Source: Rhodobacter sp. (GTDB lineage: Bacteria > Pseudomonadota > Alphaproteobacteria > Rhodobacterales > Rhodobacteraceae). Taken from it: a DNA stretch of 64,000 nucleotides. The notes under the pieces are model-generated. The model searched no databases and was not told the origin of the DNA. It was given only the letters and a program-made list of their open reading frames with translations. Shown here one piece after another: positions 24,420-32,788 of the stretch; within the stretch, counting starts at the first letter, position 1; every line of letters begins with the position of its first letter. The stretch spans positions 1 to 64,000 of the forward strand of contig JAIXUH010000039.1 of assembly GCA_027484145.1 (NCBI GenBank), given 5' to 3'. Position numbers and translations under genes: made by a program.

Positions 24420-25291
24420 GTGGGGCCGCCAGACTTGCGCCCGCTGTGCTGGCGCGTGGCCGTGACGAAAATCCAGACGACCGTGATCACGATCAGGAAG
24501 TAGACCATCGCATGCGCTGCGGCCGAGCCATAGCTGAAGCCCTTGATTTCTTCGCCAAGGTCCAGTGACAGGAAGGTGGTGGCCCCGTTCGGGCCGCCTG
24601 CGTTGATCGCGAAGGCCTCGGTGTAGATCATGAAGCTGTCGACGAACCGCAATAACAGCACAATCGACAAGGCTCCGCCTAGCCGTGGCAGTTCGATGTG
24701 GCGAAACACGGCAAGGCGCGATGCGCCGTCAATCGCGGCCGCCTGATAATAGGGCTGTGGAATGCCCGACAACGCCGCATAAGCAAGGATCACGACCAGC
24801 CCCAGCCAATGCCATGTGTCCATGACGACCAGCAAAATCCAAGTGTGCAGCGCCGTGAACTTGTGGTCAAAACTGATGCCCAGCCCTGCCATCGCCTGCC
24901 CGGCAAGACCTGTTTCGCGATCGATCAGGTTCAGCCACATGATGGGGATCATGTTCCACGGCACCACCAAGGGCACCGCGATCACCAGCAACATGAACAG
25001 CCCCGTGCGCCCGGCCCGTACCAGCAAAAGCGCGACGGCAATGCCAAGCGGCAGTTGCACGCCGATCACGATGGCGGAAAACAGCAGGCTGCGGGCAAGG
25101 CTGGCGTGGAACCGGCCAGAGGTAATGATCTCTTCATACCATTCGGTGCCGATCCACAGCACCTTGTTGAGCGAGAAGATATCGTGGAACGAAAAGTTTA
25201 GAACCGCGATCAGGGGGATAAGCCCGACAAAGGCCATGACGCCAGCCGCAGGCACCAAAAGCAGCCACGCCCGGTTGTCGTGTAATTTCAT
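24416..25291 (-). CDS. ABC transporter permease (MalF type), orphan
   Basis: The 291-residue permease starts MKLHDNRAWLLLVPAAGVMAF and has the EAA loop IPQPYYQAAAIDGASRLAVF. Other CUT1 features are NLIDRETGLAGQAMAGLGI and AFAINAGGPNGATTFLSL. I chose ATG 25291, where homologues begin, over an upstream in-frame start at 25351. It lies 100 nt after the IclR gene on the same strand and could be transcribed with it. Confidence 0.87.
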   Translation of the reverse strand: MKLHDNRAWLLLVPAAGVMAFVGLIPLIAVLNFSFHDIFSLNKVLWIGTEWYEEIITSGRFHASLARSLLFSAIVIGVQLPLGIAVALLLVRAGRTGLFMLLVIAVPLVVPWNMIPIMWLNLIDRETGLAGQAMAGLGISFDHKFTALHTWILLVVMDTWHWLGLVVILAYAALSGIPQPYYQAAAIDGASRLAVFRHIELPRLGGALSIVLLLRFVDSFMIYTEAFAINAGGPNGATTFLSLDLGEEIKGFSYGSAAAHAMVYFLIVITVVWIFVTATRQHSGRKSGGPT

Positions 25292-25391
25292 GGCCCCCCC
25301 TCTTTCTGTCGCGCCTTGCGCAGCATGTCGTGCAAGACCGGGCGGCGACAAGGTGTTTTGGCACTGGCCGCACAGATGGGGTGGCGCGCGC

Positions 25392-26153
25392 CTAGCGGAT
25401 CATCTGGCGCAGTTCGCTTTGCAGCCCCAGAAGGGCTGGCAAATAGCGCTGGACCAATATCTCGGGCCCGTCGCCCCGCACGGGCAAACCGATGTTGGCC
25501 GCCGCCACCACAAGGCCGCGCGCATTCAAGAGCGGCACCGCGATGGATTGCAGGCCGACCTCGACCTCTTGGTCGTTGATCGCGAAACCTGCCGCCCGGA
25601 TTTCACTCAGCCGCTGCATCAAGGCGTCGATGTCGGTGATGGTAAAGGGTGTTCGTGCCGCCATCGGGGCAGTGGCAAGGCGCAGACGCGCCTCGGTCTC
25701 GCCAAGCGCCGCCAGCATGACCCGCCCCATGGACGTGCAATGGGCCGGAAGCCGCGATCCGGCCATCAGCGAGATCGACATCACCCGCCGCTGTGCCGCG
25801 CGGGCGATATACACAATCTCGGCCCCATCAAGGATCGAGACGGACGAACTTTCGCCGATGCTATCGGACAGGCGGTCCAGCAAAGGCTGCACAAGTTGCG
25901 GCAGGGGCATGGTGGCAAGGCAGGCTGTGCCCAACCGCAGAACGCGCGGGGTCAGGGTAAAGAACTTGCCGTCATAATCAGCATAGCCGTGATGGGCCAG
26001 AGTCAGGAGGCAGCGGCGGGCCGTCGCACGGTCCAGCCCGGTGGTGGCAGCCACCTGCGCAATGGATTGCCGGGGCTGTTCTGCGTTGAAGGCTTCGATG
26101 ACCAGCAAACCCTTTGCCAGCCCACCCATCGTGTCACGTTCAGAGATGGCCAT
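25392..26153 (-). CDS. pcaR: IclR-family regulator (PcaR/PcaU/PobR type)
   Basis: The 253-residue regulator has an N-terminal winged helix (GLLVIEAFNAEQPRQSIAQV, TTGLDRATARRCLLTLAHHGY) and an IclR effector domain (SSVSILDGAEIVYIARA, HCTSMGRVMLAALGE, AINDQEVEVGLQSIAVPL). It is divergent from pcaIJF, as expected for regulators of beta-ketoadipate genes, which usually respond to beta-ketoadipate. A perfect 13-bp inverted repeat lies 6 nt upstream of its start. The symbol is assigned by context. Confidence 0.85.
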   Translation of the reverse strand: MAISERDTMGGLAKGLLVIEAFNAEQPRQSIAQVAATTGLDRATARRCLLTLAHHGYADYDGKFFTLTPRVLRLGTACLATMPLPQLVQPLLDRLSDSIGESSSVSILDGAEIVYIARAAQRRVMSISLMAGSRLPAHCTSMGRVMLAALGETEARLRLATAPMAARTPFTITDIDALMQRLSEIRAAGFAINDQEVEVGLQSIAVPLLNARGLVVAAANIGLPVRGDGPEILVQRYLPALLGLQSELRQMIR

Positions 26154-26158
26154 GATTA

Positions 26159-26197
26159 TTTGTGCGATATGTCAACAAAGAAACCATATCGCACAAA
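26159..26197. promoter_or_regulatory. Operator-like perfect inverted repeat between pcaR and pcaI
   Basis: TTTGTGCGATATG (26159-26171) and CATATCGCACAAA (26185-26197) are perfect 13-bp arms around a 13-nt spacer in the divergent promoter region. This fits the dimer or tetramer binding of IclR proteins and would allow both autoregulation and control of pcaIJF. Confidence 0.82.
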
Positions 26198-26259
26198 ACA
26201 ACTGGACGCAACGGCACGCTTTTGCAAGGTGCTGGTCAAAGACAGATGAAAGGGACGCG

Positions 26260-26997
26260 ATGGACAAGACGATTCCCTCTTTGGCCGAGGCGGTTGCCGG
26301 AATTGACGACGGCGCCACGGTGATGATCGGCGGGTTTGGCGGCTCGGGTGCGCCGATCGAACTGATCCATGCGCTGATCGACAGGTATCGGACAACGGGC
26401 CATCCGGCTGGCCTGACCGTGGTCAACAACAATGCGGGGAACGGTCACATCGGCCTTGCCGCCCTGATCGAGGCGGGCATGGTCCGCAAGCTGATCTGTT
26501 CCTTTCCGAGGTCGGCTGACCCGGTGGTGTTCACCGAGTTGTATCTGGCGGGCAAGATCGAACTGGAACTGGTCCCCCAAGGCACGCTTGCCGAACGCAT
26601 CCGGGCGGCAGGGGCGGGTATTCCTGCGTTCTATACTCCAACAGGGTTCGGTACCGATCTGGCGATTGGCAAACCTGTCGCGGTGTTTGACGGGCGTTCC
26701 TATGTGCAGGAACGCTGGCTGAAGGCCGATGTTGCCTTGGTAAAGGCGGAAACCGCCGACACGCATGGCAACCTGACCTATCGGGCCGCCGCGCGGAACT
26801 TTGGCCCGCTGATGTGTGCAGCCGCCACCCGCGCCATCGTGCAGGCCAGCCGGATCGTGCCCGCAGGTGGCATCGACCCCGAGGCTGTGATCACCCCCGG
26901 TATCTTTGTGCACAGCGTTGTTCTGGTGGCCGACCCGGCACAGGAAGAGGTGCTGAACCGGCGCAAAGCGAATTACTTTGAAGAGGTGCAGGGATGA
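26260..26997 (+). CDS. pcaI: 3-oxoadipate CoA-transferase subunit A
   Basis: The 245-residue alpha subunit of a class I CoA-transferase moves CoA from succinyl-CoA to beta-ketoadipate. Motifs are VMIGGFGGSGAPIELIHAL (glycine-rich, 21-39), VVNNNAGNGHIGLAAL and the C-terminal ADPAQEEVLNRRKANYF. ATG 26260 has AAAGGGA upstream. Its stop overlaps the pcaJ start by 4 nt. Confidence 0.93.
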   Translation: MDKTIPSLAEAVAGIDDGATVMIGGFGGSGAPIELIHALIDRYRTTGHPAGLTVVNNNAGNGHIGLAALIEAGMVRKLICSFPRSADPVVFTELYLAGKIELELVPQGTLAERIRAAGAGIPAFYTPTGFGTDLAIGKPVAVFDGRSYVQERWLKADVALVKAETADTHGNLTYRAAARNFGPLMCAAATRAIVQASRIVPAGGIDPEAVITPGIFVHSVVLVADPAQEEVLNRRKANYFEEVQG

Positions 26998-27665
26998 CCG
27001 ACAAGCTGTCGAATGCCCAGATCGCGTGGCGGGCAGCGCAAGACATCGCCGATGGGGCCTATGTCAACCTAGGCATCGGCTTTCCCGAGATGGTGGCAAA
27101 GTTCCAGCCGCCGGGGCGGCAAGCGATTTTCCACACCGAGAATGGCATCCTGAATTTTGGCGAAGCCCCGCCCGAAGGCGAGGAAGACTGGGATCTGATC
27201 AATGCCGGGAAAAAGGCTGTCACGCTGAAACCGGGGGCCGCGTTCTTTCACCATGCCGACAGCTTTGCCATGGTGCGCGGCGGACATCTGGATGTGGCCA
27301 TTCTGGGCGCTTATCAGGTTGCGGAAACAGGTGATCTGGCGAACTGGTCCACTGGGCCGAAGGGTGTGCCTGCCGTGGGTGGCGCCATGGATCTGGTGCA
27401 TGGGGCAAAGCGGGTTGCCGTGATCACGGAACATGTGACCAAGGACGGCAAGCCGAAACTGCTGGATCGCTGCACGCTGCCCCTGACAGGCGTGGCCTGT
27501 GTGACGCGCGTTTACACCTCGCTTGCCGTGCTGGATATTGAAGGCGGGCGGTTCATTCTGCGTGAAAAGCTGCCAGCCTTGACCTTTGACGCCCTTCAGG
27601 CCCTGACGGGTGCCGCATTGCATGTGTCTGGCAACGTGGCCGACCTGCACGTTCCGGAGCTTTGA
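26994..27665 (+). CDS. pcaJ: 3-oxoadipate CoA-transferase subunit B
   Basis: The 223-residue beta subunit includes the active-site block TENGILNFG (the E of ENG forms the thioester), preceded by VNLGIGFPEMVAKF. It also has GGHLDVAILGAYQV and GGAMDLVHGAKRV. It is coupled to pcaI by ATGA and followed 3 nt later by pcaF. Confidence 0.93.
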   Translation: MTDKLSNAQIAWRAAQDIADGAYVNLGIGFPEMVAKFQPPGRQAIFHTENGILNFGEAPPEGEEDWDLINAGKKAVTLKPGAAFFHHADSFAMVRGGHLDVAILGAYQVAETGDLANWSTGPKGVPAVGGAMDLVHGAKRVAVITEHVTKDGKPKLLDRCTLPLTGVACVTRVYTSLAVLDIEGGRFILREKLPALTFDALQALTGAALHVSGNVADLHVPEL

Positions 27666-27668
27666 GCC

Positions 27669-28868
27669 ATGAATACCGTCTATATCTGTGACTACATCCG
27701 AACCCCTATTGGCCGGTTTGGCGGTGCCTTGTCATCGGTGCGACCGGATGACCTTGGCGCGGTGCCGCTGCGGGCGCTCATGGCGCGCAACACGGGCGTG
27801 GATTGGCTGGCCGTGGATGACGTGATCTTTGGCTGCGCCAATCAGGCGGGCGAGGATAACCGCAATGTCGCCCGCATGGCGCTGTTGCTGGCAGGCCTGC
27901 CGCTGGAGGTGACAGGGACAACCATCAACCGCCTGTGCGGTTCTGGCATGGATGCTGTTCTGGCGGCGGCGCGGGCCATTGCGGCGGGCGAGGCCGAATT
28001 GATGATTGCGGGCGGTGTGGAAAGCATGAGCCGCGCGCCCTTTGTGATGCCAAAGGCCGACACCGCCTTTTCCCGCAACGCAGAAATCTATGACACCACA
28101 ATTGGCTGGCGCTTTGTGAACCCGGCGATGCATCAGGCCTATGGCACGGATTCCATGCCACAAACCGGGCAAAACGTTGCCGATGACTATGGCATCAGCC
28201 GCGAGGCACAGGATGCGATGGCCCTTGCCTCGCAGGCCAAGGCTTCGGCGGCGCAGGCCAATGGGCGGTTGGCGGCTGAAATTGTGCCGGTGACCATTCC
28301 GCAGAAAAAGGGCGAGGCTGTCAGCGTTGACCGTGACGAGCACCCCCGTGCCACCACGACCGAGGCTTTGGCTAAACTGCGGCCGCTGTTTGCGAACGGG
28401 TCGGTGACCGCCGGAAACGCAAGCGGCGTGAATGATGGTGCGGCGGCCCTGATCCTTGCGTCGGAACAGGCGGTCAAGGCCCATGGCCTGACGCCGATTG
28501 CCCGGGTTCTGGGCGGAGCAACGGCAGGGGTGCCGCCCCGCATCATGGGGATCGGCCCGGCACCTGCCAGCCAGAAACTGATGGCGCGGCTTGGCCTTAC
28601 CCAAGCCGATTTCGACGTGATCGAGTTGAACGAGGCTTTTGCCGCCCAAGGCCTTGCTACCCTGCGCCAGCTTGGCATTGCCGACGATGATCCACGCGTG
28701 AATCCCAATGGCGGCGCCATTGCGCTGGGCCACCCGCTGGGGATGTCTGGCGCACGCATCACCGGCACGGCGGCTGTCGAACTGCAGGCCAAAGGAGGCC
28801 GCAGGTCGCTGTCCACCATGTGCATTGGTGTGGGGCAGGGCATCGCCATCGCGTTGGAGCGTGTCTGA
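27669..28868 (+). CDS. pcaF: 3-oxoadipyl-CoA thiolase
   Basis: The 399-residue thiolase cleaves beta-ketoadipyl-CoA to succinyl-CoA and acetyl-CoA, the last step of the pathway. It has the nucleophile motif NRLCGSGMDAV, the GGVESMSRAPFVM loop, NGGAIALGHPLGMSGAR with the catalytic His, and CIGVGQGIA with the second Cys. Length is normal (about 400). It is third in the pcaIJF operon. Confidence 0.93.
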   Translation: MNTVYICDYIRTPIGRFGGALSSVRPDDLGAVPLRALMARNTGVDWLAVDDVIFGCANQAGEDNRNVARMALLLAGLPLEVTGTTINRLCGSGMDAVLAAARAIAAGEAELMIAGGVESMSRAPFVMPKADTAFSRNAEIYDTTIGWRFVNPAMHQAYGTDSMPQTGQNVADDYGISREAQDAMALASQAKASAAQANGRLAAEIVPVTIPQKKGEAVSVDRDEHPRATTTEALAKLRPLFANGSVTAGNASGVNDGAAALILASEQAVKAHGLTPIARVLGGATAGVPPRIMGIGPAPASQKLMARLGLTQADFDVIELNEAFAAQGLATLRQLGIADDDPRVNPNGGAIALGHPLGMSGARITGTAAVELQAKGGRRSLSTMCIGVGQGIAIALERV

Positions 28869-28895
28869 TCCAGACCCCTGATCGGGCTGTCAGGG

Positions 28896-29687
28896 TCAGG
28901 GGGTTTCGCCCCTTTCCACCCCGACATCACCTTGGTGCAGGATTTGCATCCTTGCCGTCACCGGCAGGTGGTCGGACGCGCGGCGCGACAGCGCGCTGAT
29001 ATGGGTGCGCGCATCCTCTAGCCGTGCATGAGCTGAGGTCATCATCCGGTCCAGCGCCAGCAGCGGAAAGCGCGCGGGAAAGCTGGGGGGGGTCTGGGCG
29101 TGTGTGAACAGATGCCCAAACAGCCGCATGGCCTGTGCATTCGTGCGCCATTCATTCAGGTCACCCATCAACAGGGTCGGGCGTTGCTGCATGCTGTTCA
29201 GCTTGTCCAGCATGGCCTTTGCCTGCATCGTGCGTGACTGCGGCAATAAACCCAAATGTGCGTTCACAATGCGCAGGGGCTGTCCGGCAATTTCAATGTC
29301 TGTGACCATGGCCCCGCGCGGCTCTAGCCCCGGCAGGGTGATCTGGTGCACGTCCTGTACCAAGGCATTGCGCAGCAGCAGCACGTTGCCATGCCATCCA
29401 TGTGCCAGACCTGTGCCCTGAAGTGGCACTGCCTCCAGCCCCGCATCTTCGGCAAGATGCTTCAGGTCCAAAAGGCCGGTGCGCGTGCCAAATCGTGTGT
29501 CCGCCTCTTGCAGCGCCAGAACATCGGCGTTCAGTTCGGCAATCACGCTGGCCGTTCGCAGCAGGTCACGGCGGCGGTCTGTGCCGACGCCTTTGTGAAT
29601 GTTGTACGAGGCCACGGCAAAGGCTGCCTGCGATGGCACGCCGTGGGTATGCCCGGGCCTATCAAGAGGGTCCATCCGGTTATGCAT
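28896..29687 (-). CDS. Endonuclease/exonuclease/phosphatase (EEP) family protein
   Basis: The 263-residue product has the EEP fold motifs VASYNIHKGVGTDRR, DVLALQEAD (metal-binding Glu), NAHLGLLPQSR, MGDLNEWR and SDHLPVTARM. Members are Mg-dependent phosphodiesterases acting on nucleic acids, phospholipids or inositol phosphates. The ATG at 29687 overlaps the end of the phospholipase-D-like gene by 8 nt; the pairing suggests a shared lipid or envelope role. An in-frame ATG at 29675 is an alternative start. Confidence 0.85.
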   Translation of the reverse strand: MHNRMDPLDRPGHTHGVPSQAAFAVASYNIHKGVGTDRRRDLLRTASVIAELNADVLALQEADTRFGTRTGLLDLKHLAEDAGLEAVPLQGTGLAHGWHGNVLLLRNALVQDVHQITLPGLEPRGAMVTDIEIAGQPLRIVNAHLGLLPQSRTMQAKAMLDKLNSMQQRPTLLMGDLNEWRTNAQAMRLFGHLFTHAQTPPSFPARFPLLALDRMMTSAHARLEDARTHISALSRRASDHLPVTARMQILHQGDVGVERGETP

Positions 29688-31137
29688 CACGGGGGCGCCG
29701 CAAGCGGCCACGAAACAGGCCGCGCTTGCTGGGGTATTCGAAAACCTCGGCCGGACCTTCGGGATCGAGCACCTCATTATCGGCCAGCCACGCCTCAAGC
29801 GCCGAGATTTCGGGCATCTGATAGGGCACCAGTGACCGGCCGGAACCGCGCAACGCCTCGATGCAACGGATCAGGCTGCCTTCGCTAATGTGGCAGTCTG
29901 CAACTGTCTGCGCGGTGCAGCCAAGGTGTTCGGCCAGCAGGTCGTGGCGGATGCTGCGGATGTTGGCCGCGATTGTGCCAGTGGTGTCCTGATCTGCGTC
30001 AATCACCACATCGCATTCCGAATCCAGCCGCAAAGACCGGTTGTTCAGGTTTGACGAGCCAACCCGCAGCACACGGTCATCCACGATCATCAGTTTGGCG
30101 TGGACATAGATCGGGTTGCCGTTTTGCGTGACCGGATGATACAGGGCCAGCCGGTGACGGTGGTCGCGGTTGGCCAATGAGGCCACAAGCCTTGCCCGCG
30201 CGGTATCCATCGCAATCGGTTCCAGCCAGCCTTCCGAGACGGCGGGGCAGATGATCACAACCTCGGGGCCATCCACCTCGTCCAGCCGCCGCGCAATGGC
30301 CGATGCGATGCGCCGCGCGGCGAAATACTGGCTTTCGGCATAGATCAGGGTCTTGGCAGACGCGATCATGGCAAGGAACAGATCCTCAACCTCGCGCACC
30401 GGCGTCTGATCGACCATTTCCGGCATGCTGCGGGCAATGCCGATCTGCACTGGCCCGGCGATGGTCGCGATGTCTTGCGGCCATGCCACAGGCTGCGCCT
30501 TGACCGGGGGCAATGTTTCACCGCAGGCCCGCCGCCAGCGTTGGCGGCACAGATCGCCGATCGCCAAGGCGGCCTCCCCGTCAAAAACGCTGGTCATGTC
30601 ATGCCAAGGCTGCAGTTGTTCGCCCGACGGGGCGGTTCGCAGCGGCTCAACATCGGCATGGGCGCGGGTATCCCACCGCTTCATCGTCATGTCGATGCCG
30701 CCGCAAAAGGCAAGGCTGTCATCGACCACCAGTAGTTTCTGGTGATGCGATGCCAGAGGCGGGTGGGTGCTGTCCAGCCGCGCGGTGACGCGCGCGTTCA
30801 GTTTCCAGCGCAGCAGATACCAAAGATTCGCGGCGCGGAAGACGTCGCGCAGGCGGCCCGAGTTCCATTGCAGCAGTCGCACCTCAAGGTCCGGTTGGCG
30901 GCGCACCAGCCATGGCACGAAATCACCAAGCCGGTCGGGTATGTCTGCCTCTGGCCGGGCGGGGTTAAGGCGGATGCGGGCGTCAAAATCCCAGCCGACC
31001 AGCATGATGCTTTTGGTCGCCCGCAGCATGGCATCGTGTGCCGTGCGATAGTAATCTTCCGCATCGATGATGACAGAAAAGTGCGCGGCATTCTCAATGC
31101 GCCAACAGGTGCGGCCCGGCTCCATCACAACTGGCAT
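29680..31137 (-). CDS. Phospholipase D-like protein (cardiolipin synthase-like)
   Basis: The 485-residue protein has two HKD motifs: HQKLLVVDD (H132, K134, D139) and HAKLMIVDDRVLRVGSSNLNNRS (H346, K348, D353). It also has IMLVGWDFDARI near 44-55, typical of the PLD superfamily. No membrane helices are evident at the N-terminus, unlike ClsA. It probably acts on phospholipids by transphosphatidylation or hydrolysis. It is followed by the overlapping EEP gene; together they resemble the clsC/ybhP-type pairing. Confidence 0.86.
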   Translation of the reverse strand: MPVVMEPGRTCWRIENAAHFSVIIDAEDYYRTAHDAMLRATKSIMLVGWDFDARIRLNPARPEADIPDRLGDFVPWLVRRQPDLEVRLLQWNSGRLRDVFRAANLWYLLRWKLNARVTARLDSTHPPLASHHQKLLVVDDSLAFCGGIDMTMKRWDTRAHADVEPLRTAPSGEQLQPWHDMTSVFDGEAALAIGDLCRQRWRRACGETLPPVKAQPVAWPQDIATIAGPVQIGIARSMPEMVDQTPVREVEDLFLAMIASAKTLIYAESQYFAARRIASAIARRLDEVDGPEVVIICPAVSEGWLEPIAMDTARARLVASLANRDHRHRLALYHPVTQNGNPIYVHAKLMIVDDRVLRVGSSNLNNRSLRLDSECDVVIDADQDTTGTIAANIRSIRHDLLAEHLGCTAQTVADCHISEGSLIRCIEALRGSGRSLVPYQMPEISALEAWLADNEVLDPEGPAEVFEYPSKRGLFRGRLRRPRDA

Positions 31138-31504
31138 CGATCTTTCTTCACTGAATGCCCCGCAATCGTGACAGAAGGCAGGCTGTTTCGGCCAGCCGGA
31201 TTATCCTGTGCGCAAACACAAATGTCTGTCGCGGCAAAAGAGTTCCCGGGGGCTGGAAAAATGGCTCCCCCATGTTCGCCCCCCGGCATCGAAAAGCCGA
31301 AACCTGCTGATGATCCTGCGACTGTAGGCCAACCGTGCAGAAATCGGCCGTGTCGCGCGGTCAGATGCGTTGACCACAGTGGCGGGCCAGATGAGACTGG
31401 ACAGCAGCCACCCGCATCGGGTTTGTGGGGGGCGTTGCGTCTGGCCGCCGCTGCCGGTCTTTCAGGTCGCGACACATGGTCAGACCCAGCAAAAGGCCGC
31501 GCGC
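31138..31504. other. Divergent intergenic region, PLD gene and pxpA
   Basis: The 367 nt between divergent genes should hold both promoters. I see imperfect GC-rich repeats (around 31250-31285, GGGGGCTGG ... GGCTCCCCC) but no clear operator, terminator or small gene. Confidence 0.5.
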
Positions 31505-32272
31505 ATGATTGCATCCGTTGATCTGAACTCTGACCTTGGTGAAGGGTTTGGCCCGTGGAAAATGGGTGACGACGCAGCGATGATGTCGGTCGTGACCAGT
31601 GCCAACATTGCCTGCGGCGGGCATGCCAGCGACCCCGAGACGATGCATGACACGCTTTGCCTTGCGGCGGCGCACAAGGTCGTGGTCGGAGCGCATCCGG
31701 GTTACAATGACCGCGAAGGATTTGGCCGCCGGATCATCCCCATGTCGCCTGACCAGATTGGCCGTATGGTCGCGGCACAAGTTGGCGCAATCATCGGCAT
31801 GGCGCGGCTGGCCGGCACGTCGGTGGCCTATGTCAAGCCGCACGGGGCCTTGGCGAACCTTGCCGCAGATGACCGTGGCGTTGCCGATGCCATCGTGGCT
31901 GCGGTCCAAAAGGTTGCCCCCGATGTGGCCATCCTTGCGATTTCGGGTACCGAACTGGAACATGCGGCCCGCGTGGCGCACGTGCAGGTCTTTTCGGAAA
32001 TCTTTGCAGACCGCGCCTATCTGTCGAACGGGCGGCTTGTGCCACGCACACAGGCCGGATCCGTGATTCATGACCCCGAGGCAGCGGCAGAGCGCCTGCT
32101 TGGGTTTCTGCGTTCCGGACGGATGCCGGTGATCGATGGCCCGCCCATCCGGCTGGCTGCTGACTCCATTTGTGTGCATGGCGACAATCCAAGTGCCGTT
32201 GCGATGGCCGTCCTGATCCGCGAGCGGCTTTTGGCGGAAGGCATCCGCGTGGCACCGTTCCTGCGGCTGTGA
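31505..32272 (+). CDS. pxpA: 5-oxoprolinase subunit PxpA (LamB/YcsF family)
   Basis: The 255-residue protein is a LamB/YcsF member: VDLNSDLGEGFGPW, SANIACGGHASD, VGAHPGYND, YVKPHGALAN and SICVHGDNPSAV. With PxpB and PxpC it forms the ATP-dependent bacterial 5-oxoprolinase that opens L-pyroglutamate to glutamate. The start at 31505 is set by the conserved MIASVDLNSD. It leads a run of biotin-related genes and is convergent with pxpCB. Confidence 0.92.
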   Translation: MIASVDLNSDLGEGFGPWKMGDDAAMMSVVTSANIACGGHASDPETMHDTLCLAAAHKVVVGAHPGYNDREGFGRRIIPMSPDQIGRMVAAQVGAIIGMARLAGTSVAYVKPHGALANLAADDRGVADAIVAAVQKVAPDVAILAISGTELEHAARVAHVQVFSEIFADRAYLSNGRLVPRTQAGSVIHDPEAAAERLLGFLRSGRMPVIDGPPIRLAADSICVHGDNPSAVAMAVLIRERLLAEGIRVAPFLRL

Positions 32273-32376
32273 GAGCGCAAGGTCCGGCACAGAGGCGCTA
32301 GACCCTGTTCGCCGGGCGTGGCAGGTTCCGGTGACGAGGCAGGCGACGCCGCCAGAACGGCAAGGATCGAGGTGAC

Positions 32377-32787
32377 ATGGACCCTGCTTTCATCGAGGCG
32401 CTGATCGGGATCCTGCGCCGCACGGGTGTGGACGAGATCGAGTATGAGGAGGACGGCGTCAAGCTGCGCGTCCGTCTGGGCGCGTCGGCCGACGTGACGG
32501 TCGCCCCAACCCCCGTGCCTGCGCCAGCCCCCGGCCCGCAACCGCAGTTCGAGGTGCGGGCGACCATGCCAAGCGTGTTCTATCGTGCACCATCCCCCGG
32601 TGCGCCGCCGTTTGTGGCGGTGGGGGACCACATTACCGCGGGCCAGACGCTGGCCCTGCTGGAGGCGATGAAGATGATGTCGCCTATCGTGGCTGAGGAA
32701 GCTGGCACCGTTCTGTCCATTCACGCCGAAGATGCGCAACCCGTGGCGCGTGGTGACGTGTTGTTCGTCATCGGGCGCGGGGCCTGA
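32377..32787 (+). CDS. accB: Biotin carboxyl carrier protein (AccB-like)
   Basis: The 136-residue carrier has an N-terminal helix region, a Pro/Ala linker (about 42-58) and a biotinyl domain. The domain has the conserved ALLEAMKMM motif, in which K99 is the biotin site. It immediately precedes a biotin carboxylase gene. Similar accBC pairs sit inside pxp clusters of many bacteria as a second copy beside the housekeeping acetyl-CoA carboxylase; what they carboxylate there is not established. Confidence 0.88.
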   Translation: MDPAFIEALIGILRRTGVDEIEYEEDGVKLRVRLGASADVTVAPTPVPAPAPGPQPQFEVRATMPSVFYRAPSPGAPPFVAVGDHITAGQTLALLEAMKMMSPIVAEEAGTVLSIHAEDAQPVARGDVLFVIGRGA

Positions 32788-32788
32788 C

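Noticed and set aside
28876-28895. Terminator between pcaF and the EEP gene (CCCTGA-N8-TCAGGG)
   Set aside because: The stem has only 6 bp, with no T-run on either strand; too weak to annotate.
31250-31285. Hairpin GGGGGCTGG...GGCTCCCCC upstream of pxpA
   Set aside because: The arms do not pair in register beyond five G-C pairs; probably chance in a GC-rich region.
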